Shown here: positions 59,370 through 64,000 of the stretch, one piece after another | Numbering within the stretch: the stretch's first letter is position 1 | Layout of the letters: every line of letters starts with the position of its first letter | Assembly: GCF_001310815.1 (NCBI RefSeq) | Contig: NZ_BAZK01000011.1 | Location: 62,001-126,000, forward strand | Direction of reading: 5' to 3' | Source of the DNA: Pseudovibrio denitrificans JCM 12308 | Lineage (GTDB): Bacteria; Pseudomonadota; Alphaproteobacteria; Rhizobiales; Stappiaceae | DNA length: 64,000 nt | The notes under the pieces: model-generated | Seen by the model: the letters and a program-made list of their open reading frames with translations, nothing else | Databases searched by the model: none | Told to the model about the DNA's origin: nothing | Position numbers and translations under genes: made by a program

Positions 59370-60776
59370 GTGAGATATGTAAGTACGCGCGGCGATGCAC
59401 CAGAACTCGATTTTTCTGAGGTGCTGCTCACGGGATTGGCACGCGACGGCGGTTTGTATCTACCAAAAGAGTTCCCTCAATTATCTACTGAGGAAATTTC
59501 AGGATTTGCTGGAAAGCCTTACAGCGAGGTTGCGCTCAAGGTGATCGCGCCATTCGTTGGCGACTCCATTCCGCACGATGATCTGAAGCAGATGATTGAC
59601 GAAGCCTACGCCAGCTTTGCGCATAAGGCAGTTACACCTCTCGTCCAGACAGCTCCAAACACATACGTTCTCGAACTCTTCCACGGCCCGACGCTTGCAT
59701 TCAAAGACGTTGCAATGCAGCTGCTTGGTCGCCTGATGGATTATGTTCTTGCGCAGAAAGGCGCTCGCGCAACCATTGTTGGCGCAACTTCCGGCGACAC
59801 CGGTGGTGCAGCGATTGAAGCATTCCGCGGCCGCGAGCGCACCGACGTCTTCATTCTTTTCCCGGAGGGCCGTGTCTCTCCTGTTCAGCAGCGTCAGATG
59901 ACCACTGCGAAGGAAGACAACATCCACGCACTGGCAATCAAAGGCAACTTTGATGACTGTCAGGGCATCCTGAAGGATCTGTTCAACAACTTCTCCTTCC
60001 GCGAGCGTGTTGGCCTGTCTGGTGTAAACTCCATCAACTGGGCGCGTATCGTTGCGCAGGTGGTCTATTACTTCACCTCCGCAGTATCTCTGGGCGCACC
60101 GCACCGCAAAGTGTCCTTCACCGTTCCAACCGGCAACTTTGGTGATGTGTTCGCTGGCTACGTGGCACAGCAGATGGGTCTGCCAATTGAAAAGCTGGTG
60201 ATCGCGACCAACACCAACGACATTCTGGCTCGTACGCTGGAAACCGGTCGCTATGAGACACGCGGCGTGGTGGCAACCACTGCACCTTCCATGGACATTC
60301 AGGTGTCTTCCAACTTCGAGCGCCTGCTGTTTGCGGCGAACGACAAGGACAGCGCCACTGTGAAGAGCCAGATGGACAGCCTCAAGCAGTCCGGCGGCTT
60401 CACTCTCTCCGAAAAAGCCCTAGGTTTTATCAAGGAGAAGTTTTCTGCTGGTCGTGCAAGTGAAGAAGACACTGCACAGACCATCACTGATACGCTCAAA
60501 GAAAGCGGTTACTTGCTTGACCCGCACACAGCGGTCGCAATCCATGTAGCCAAAGAGCACAATGACGGCGTAACTCCGATGATCGTGCTGTCAACAGCGC
60601 ATCCGGCAAAGTTCCCGGCGGCAGTAGAAAGTGCATCAGGTATCCATCCTGACCTGCCAGCCCACCTGTCTGATCTGATGGAACGCGAAGAGAAATTCTC
60701 TGTTCTTCCGGCAGATGCTCTGGAAGTTGCGAAATTCGTTGAAGGCAGTGCACGTGCCGTGAAAGCAGGCGTTTAA
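59370..60776 (+). CDS. thrC: Threonine synthase
   Basis: A 468-residue PLP enzyme that turns O-phosphohomoserine into threonine. Start VSTRGDAPELDFSEVLLTGLA is typical; the PLP lysine is in GPTLAFKDVAMQ, the Gly-rich cofactor loop in GATSGDTGGAAIEAFRG. Full length. The start is GTG at 59370 with GAGAAGG upstream. The M16 peptidase start overlaps its stop by one base (TAATG). Confidence 0.97.
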   Translation: MRYVSTRGDAPELDFSEVLLTGLARDGGLYLPKEFPQLSTEEISGFAGKPYSEVALKVIAPFVGDSIPHDDLKQMIDEAYASFAHKAVTPLVQTAPNTYVLELFHGPTLAFKDVAMQLLGRLMDYVLAQKGARATIVGATSGDTGGAAIEAFRGRERTDVFILFPEGRVSPVQQRQMTTAKEDNIHALAIKGNFDDCQGILKDLFNNFSFRERVGLSGVNSINWARIVAQVVYYFTSAVSLGAPHRKVSFTVPTGNFGDVFAGYVAQQMGLPIEKLVIATNTNDILARTLETGRYETRGVVATTAPSMDIQVSSNFERLLFAANDKDSATVKSQMDSLKQSGGFTLSEKALGFIKEKFSAGRASEEDTAQTITDTLKESGYLLDPHTAVAIHVAKEHNDGVTPMIVLSTAHPAKFPAAVESASGIHPDLPAHLSDLMEREEKFSVLPADALEVAKFVEGSARAVKAGV

Positions 60777-62047
60777 TGGCGGTCAAACTAACAAAACTAG
60801 AAAATGGCCTGACTGTAGTTACTGATCAAATGGAGTACCTCAAGACAACGGCTCTTGGGGTATGGGTGAAAGCTGGCTCCCGCTCAGAAGGCGAGCAGGA
60901 GAACGGCATCACACACCTGCTTGAACACATGGCATTCAAAGGCACCACCAAGCGGAATGCCCGCGAGATTGCCGAGGAAATCGAAGCCGTTGGCGGCGAG
61001 ATGAATGCCTCCACAAGTGTTGAGCATACAAATTATTACGTGCGTACACTGGCCGATGATGTGCCTCTGGGGCTGGATATTCTCTCCGATATCCTGCAGG
61101 ACTCCATCATCGATGCTGATGAGCTCGCCCGCGAAAAACACGTTATCCTTCAGGAGATTGGCGCCGCACAGGACACACCTGATGATCAGGTCTTTGATGT
61201 TCTGCTGGAAACCGCATGGCCAAATCAGCCGCTTGGTCGCCCGATCCTTGGAACTCCGGAAACCGTAAACGGCTTCTCCGCTGATGCCATCCGCCAGTAC
61301 GTTGAACGCAAGTACACCGCGTCCGACATGGTACTCGCCGCAGCAGGTGCTGTAGAACATGAAGCGCTAGTAGATCTGGCAAGAGCCAACTTCTCCAAGC
61401 TTTCCAACTCTGCACCGGATGAAGACAATCTGGCTCAGTATGTGGGCGGGGAAGGCGCGATTGAGCGCGACCTGCAGGAATTGCAGATCATCCTCGGTTT
61501 CGAAGGCCTGCCTTACGAGCACGAAGATTATTACGCCGTTCAGGTGCTGGCTTCCATCCTTGGCGGTGGCATGTCCTCACGCCTCTTCCAGGAAGTGCGC
61601 GAAAAGCGTGGCCTTTGCTACTCTGTCTATGCCTTCCATTGGGCCTTCGCGGATACCGGCTTCTTCGGCGTGCATGCAGCAACCGGTCCGGAAGATGCGG
61701 CTGAACTGACAGAAGTGCTCGTGGATCAGCTGAAAGAGATTGCAAAAGGTGTTTCTGAGAAGGAAGTGTCTCGTGCAAAGGCACAGCTGCGTTCCGGCTT
61801 GCTGATGGCTCTGGAAAGCCCGGCAGCTCGTGCTGGACAGCTGGCGCGTCAGGTGATGATCTACGGTCATCCGGTTGCGATCGAAGAGCTGGAGAAGCGC
61901 CTTAACGCTGTTACTGCGGATCGATTACAGGTGCTGGCTGAAAAGCTGTTTGCCACTGACAATCCAACATTTGTGAAGGTTGGGCCGAAGGCACCTATGC
62001 TAAATTATGCTGAACTAAAAGAGCGTTTGGCTGGCATCAAGGCATAA
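60776..62047 (+). CDS. M16-family zinc protease (mitochondrial processing peptidase-like)
   Basis: A 423-residue peptidase. The inverted zinc motif HxxEH is HLLEHMAFKGT (H47, E50, H51), with the third ligand Glu in AREKHVILQEIGAAQD. The Gly-rich loop GGGMSSRLFQEVREKRGLCY is present. This bacterial group is close to mitochondrial processing peptidase beta. Direct targets are unknown. It is coupled to thrC. Confidence 0.93.
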   Translation: MAVKLTKLENGLTVVTDQMEYLKTTALGVWVKAGSRSEGEQENGITHLLEHMAFKGTTKRNAREIAEEIEAVGGEMNASTSVEHTNYYVRTLADDVPLGLDILSDILQDSIIDADELAREKHVILQEIGAAQDTPDDQVFDVLLETAWPNQPLGRPILGTPETVNGFSADAIRQYVERKYTASDMVLAAAGAVEHEALVDLARANFSKLSNSAPDEDNLAQYVGGEGAIERDLQELQIILGFEGLPYEHEDYYAVQVLASILGGGMSSRLFQEVREKRGLCYSVYAFHWAFADTGFFGVHAATGPEDAAELTEVLVDQLKEIAKGVSEKEVSRAKAQLRSGLLMALESPAARAGQLARQVMIYGHPVAIEELEKRLNAVTADRLQVLAEKLFATDNPTFVKVGPKAPMLNYAELKERLAGIKA

Positions 62048-62111
62048 GCCTGTTGCATTTCAGGCTGCGCTTTCTGCATAATGGAGCTCTAATTTAGAGG
62101 GGAGAGAAGCT

Positions 62112-62759
62112 GTGTCATTTTTTAAAACAAGCACATCTCCCCAGTCCCTTGCGACACTGACCACCCAACGCCTCTATCTTCGCGCACCATCTATGGCTGA
62201 CTTTGCCCAATGGGCTGATCTTCGCGCACGCAGCAGAGATTTTCTGCAGCCGTGGGAACCGACATGGCCAGCGGATGACTTGACCAAGGCATCCTTTCGC
62301 AAACGCATTCGCCGCTACAATCGCAACATCCGCGAGGGTTCTCATTATCCGTTCTTCCTGTTTAATCGGGATACGGATGAGCTGCTGGGTGGCCTGAACC
62401 TCTCCAATGTCCGCCGCGGTGTCGCACAGGCAGCCTCATTGGGCTACTGGATGGGCGCCCAGTTTGCGGGCAGTGGGTACATGAAAGAGGCGGTCACACG
62501 GGTCTGCTGCTTCTGCTTCAATGATCTGCATCTGCACCGCATAGAAGCAGCCTGCTTGCCTTCCAATGAAGTCTCCAGAGCACTTTTAACAAAGGTCGGA
62601 TTCTCTGAATTGGGTTACGCACCTTCCTATTTGTTCATCAACGGAATGTGGCAAGACCATATTTTGTTTGGCAAAATCCGGGATTCTGCGCCTTTACCAG
62701 CCAAAGTGCTGCCACAATCAGAGGCAGATGGGGATAAATTGCCTGTAACACATGCTTGA
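62112..62759 (+). CDS. GNAT acetyltransferase, RimJ/RimL type
   Basis: A 215-residue acetyltransferase. Segments TQRLYLRAPSMADFAQWADL, LLGGLNLSNVRRGVAQAASL, YWMGAQFAGSGYMKEAVTRV (acetyl-CoA loop) and LHRIEAACLPSNEVSRALLT are those of the RimJ/RimL group that acetylates protein N-termini. The start is GTG at 62112, with GGGGAGAG upstream. It follows the peptidase by 64 bases and is likely in the same operon. Confidence 0.92.
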   Translation: MSFFKTSTSPQSLATLTTQRLYLRAPSMADFAQWADLRARSRDFLQPWEPTWPADDLTKASFRKRIRRYNRNIREGSHYPFFLFNRDTDELLGGLNLSNVRRGVAQAASLGYWMGAQFAGSGYMKEAVTRVCCFCFNDLHLHRIEAACLPSNEVSRALLTKVGFSELGYAPSYLFINGMWQDHILFGKIRDSAPLPAKVLPQSEADGDKLPVTHA

Positions 62760-62837
62760 ACCATGAAACTGGCGCCTTGACGATGTAATGATCTTGGCAA
62801 GGAATTCAGTTAATTTTTCGTTATCGTGGAGAAGCCG

Positions 62838-64000
62838 GTGTCAGGGACTTATTGTCAGCGCATGCAGAACGTTATTCAGGCTGTTCTGTTAAGCGCTCTC
62901 CTGCTCATTGTGGTTGCATCACAAGCTTTAGCTTTGGAGGCGATTGTCGTCCCGAAGGACGTTGATGCACTCGATCTGACCGGCTCTGTCGATATTTATC
63001 CAAACACCAGTAAAAGCATTCAGGTCTCCACCGCTCCGGATTCTGATGGCATCGTCCGCCGCATTGAGGTGCGCTCCGTTGATGATACCGCCAGCTCCTG
63101 GGCTGTGTTCGCGCTCTCCAATCCTGGTGAGGAGCAGATCGATCGCTTGCTTGTTGCGCCGTACTACAAAATGACCGGCGGTGGTGTGCTTGTGCCGGAC
63201 CTTGGTCAGCGCCGCATCGTTTCCCTGACACCAAGTCAGGGCATCCCGCCAATCCGCGAGCGCAGCACCGAAGCCGACATCTACCGCATCACGCTGGATC
63301 CGGGCGCCAACGTAACTTTCATCGCTGAAGTGAACACCCCAAGCCTGCCGGAAATCCGACTTTGGAAGCCTGAGGCCTACAAGGACAACATCAACGCATA
63401 CACGCTTTACCGTGGTATTGTGCTTGGTATTGCAGGCCTGTTGGCTCTGTTCCTCACCATCCTGTTTGTGGTGAAGGGAACCGTCCTGTTCCCGGCAACT
63501 GCAGCGCTTGCGTGGGCTGTTCTGGTCTACTTGTGTATCGACTTCGGCTTTTGGAACTTGGTCTTCGGGCGAACGCTGGGGGATGACCAGCTTTATCGAG
63601 CGGTCGCGGAGATCAGTCTGACAGCCGCCCTTGTGGTCTTCCTTTACGCCTATCTCGGCCTTAACCGCTGGCACATTCATTACACGCACCTCGCAATTGG
63701 CCTGTTCATCACCGTGATCAGCCTGTTTGGTCTGGCTCTTTGGGATCCAACCATCGCTGCGGGTATCTCTCGTATCCTAATGGGCGGTGTCGCGATCTCC
63801 GGCTTCGGCGTCATTCTGATGCTCACCGTTCGCGGGTTTGAGCGCGCGATTATGCTGCTGCCAACATGGTTCCTGTTCCTCGCTTGGCTGTTTGCAGCAT
63901 GGATGGCAACAACTGGCATGCTGCAGAGCGATCTGGTGCAGCCAGCTCTGGCAGGGGGTCTCGTTCTCTTCGTTCTGTTGCTTGGTTTCACAGTCATGCA
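62838..64000 (+). CDS. Seven-helix membrane signalling protein, 3' end missing
   Basis: The frame is open to the right edge, 387 codons. Signal peptide (VLLSALLLIVVASQALA), then a periplasmic domain of about 160 residues, then seven hydrophobic helices (GIVLGIAGLLALFLTILFVV to ALAGGLVLFVLLLGFTVM). This is the 7TMR-DISM layout, in which a cytoplasmic output domain follows. In related gene orders known to me the output is GGDEF/EAL, but that part lies outside. The GTG at 62838 has GGAG seven bases before it; the ATG at 62862 is an in-frame alternative. Confidence 0.75.
   Translation, partial: MSGTYCQRMQNVIQAVLLSALLLIVVASQALALEAIVVPKDVDALDLTGSVDIYPNTSKSIQVSTAPDSDGIVRRIEVRSVDDTASSWAVFALSNPGEEQIDRLLVAPYYKMTGGGVLVPDLGQRRIVSLTPSQGIPPIRERSTEADIYRITLDPGANVTFIAEVNTPSLPEIRLWKPEAYKDNINAYTLYRGIVLGIAGLLALFLTILFVVKGTVLFPATAALAWAVLVYLCIDFGFWNLVFGRTLGDDQLYRAVAEISLTAALVVFLYAYLGLNRWHIHYTHLAIGLFITVISLFGLALWDPTIAAGISRILMGGVAISGFGVILMLTVRGFERAIMLLPTWFLFLAWLFAAWMATTGMLQSDLVQPALAGGLVLFVLLLGFTVM

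Overview
The window is a 64 kb piece of an alphaproteobacterial chromosome of moderate G+C. The gene set (a Porin_2 family porin, DUF2093, DUF4170, a DUF374 acyltransferase next to waaA and lpxK, the coxB-coxA-ctaB-coxF-ctaG-coxC-DUF983-surf1 order, a DinB-family protein and an IalB-family protein) fits the Hyphomicrobiales. A marine Stappiaceae/Pseudovibrio-like host is my best guess; this is inference from gene content, not a search result. No rRNA, tRNA, CRISPR array, insertion sequence or prophage was recognised.

Layout. 1-5 kb: EamA transporter (cut by the left edge), ribF, a MaoC hydratase, a cheY-cheZ pair and a HAD-IIA phosphatase. 5-14 kb: mutL, a large porin gene with a long upstream region, rsmD-rluB, a secreted leucine-rich-repeat protein, tadA. 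14-28 kb is the accessory part: a nucleotidyltransferase-fold protein, MATE and EamA exporters, an AraC regulator, MarC, a PLP-dependent cysteine-synthase-like enzyme and a decayed fragment of a relative of it 1.6 kb further on, a VOC protein, a DUF302 protein, an FdhF/YdeP-type molybdenum enzyme with fdhD, a patatin and a LuxR-type regulator without a LuxI. 28-38 kb: purD, GNAT, ubiA, a DUF6101-like protein, then pmbA-inositol phosphatase-DUF4170-DUF374-waaA-lpxK (lipid A/Kdo synthesis) ending against DUF2093. 38-48 kb: a merR-MATE operon with a MerR-type promoter, two adjacent Kef-type antiporters, a transglutaminase-like protein, tldD, two LysE exporters, DinB. 48-57 kb: ialB and the complete aa3-type cytochrome c oxidase operon with its assembly factors, preceded by an FNR/FixK-type box. 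57-64 kb: peroxiredoxin, DsbD N-terminal-domain protein, yqgE/algH, thrC, M16 peptidase, GNAT, and the start of a seven-helix membrane signalling protein cut by the right edge.

The most striking property of the sequence itself is that eleven otherwise well conserved genes (mutL, araC-type, cysteine-synthase-like, fdhF-like, purD, ubiA, pmbA, lpxK, MATE, kef, surf1) carry thirteen frame breaks, every one of which is repaired by adding a single base, most of them in a G or C run. Essential genes are among them. I read this as systematic base loss in the assembly rather than gene decay, and annotate the genes across the breaks.

No clearly new multi-gene system was found. The items most worth following are the FdhF-like enzyme that seems to lack the usual CxxC cysteines, the merR-MATE unit with its 19-bp promoter spacer, the LuxR solo, a strong orphan terminator that may end a small RNA, the FNR-type box before the cox operon, the SURF1 protein with acidic extensions, and the secreted LRR protein inserted next to tadA.
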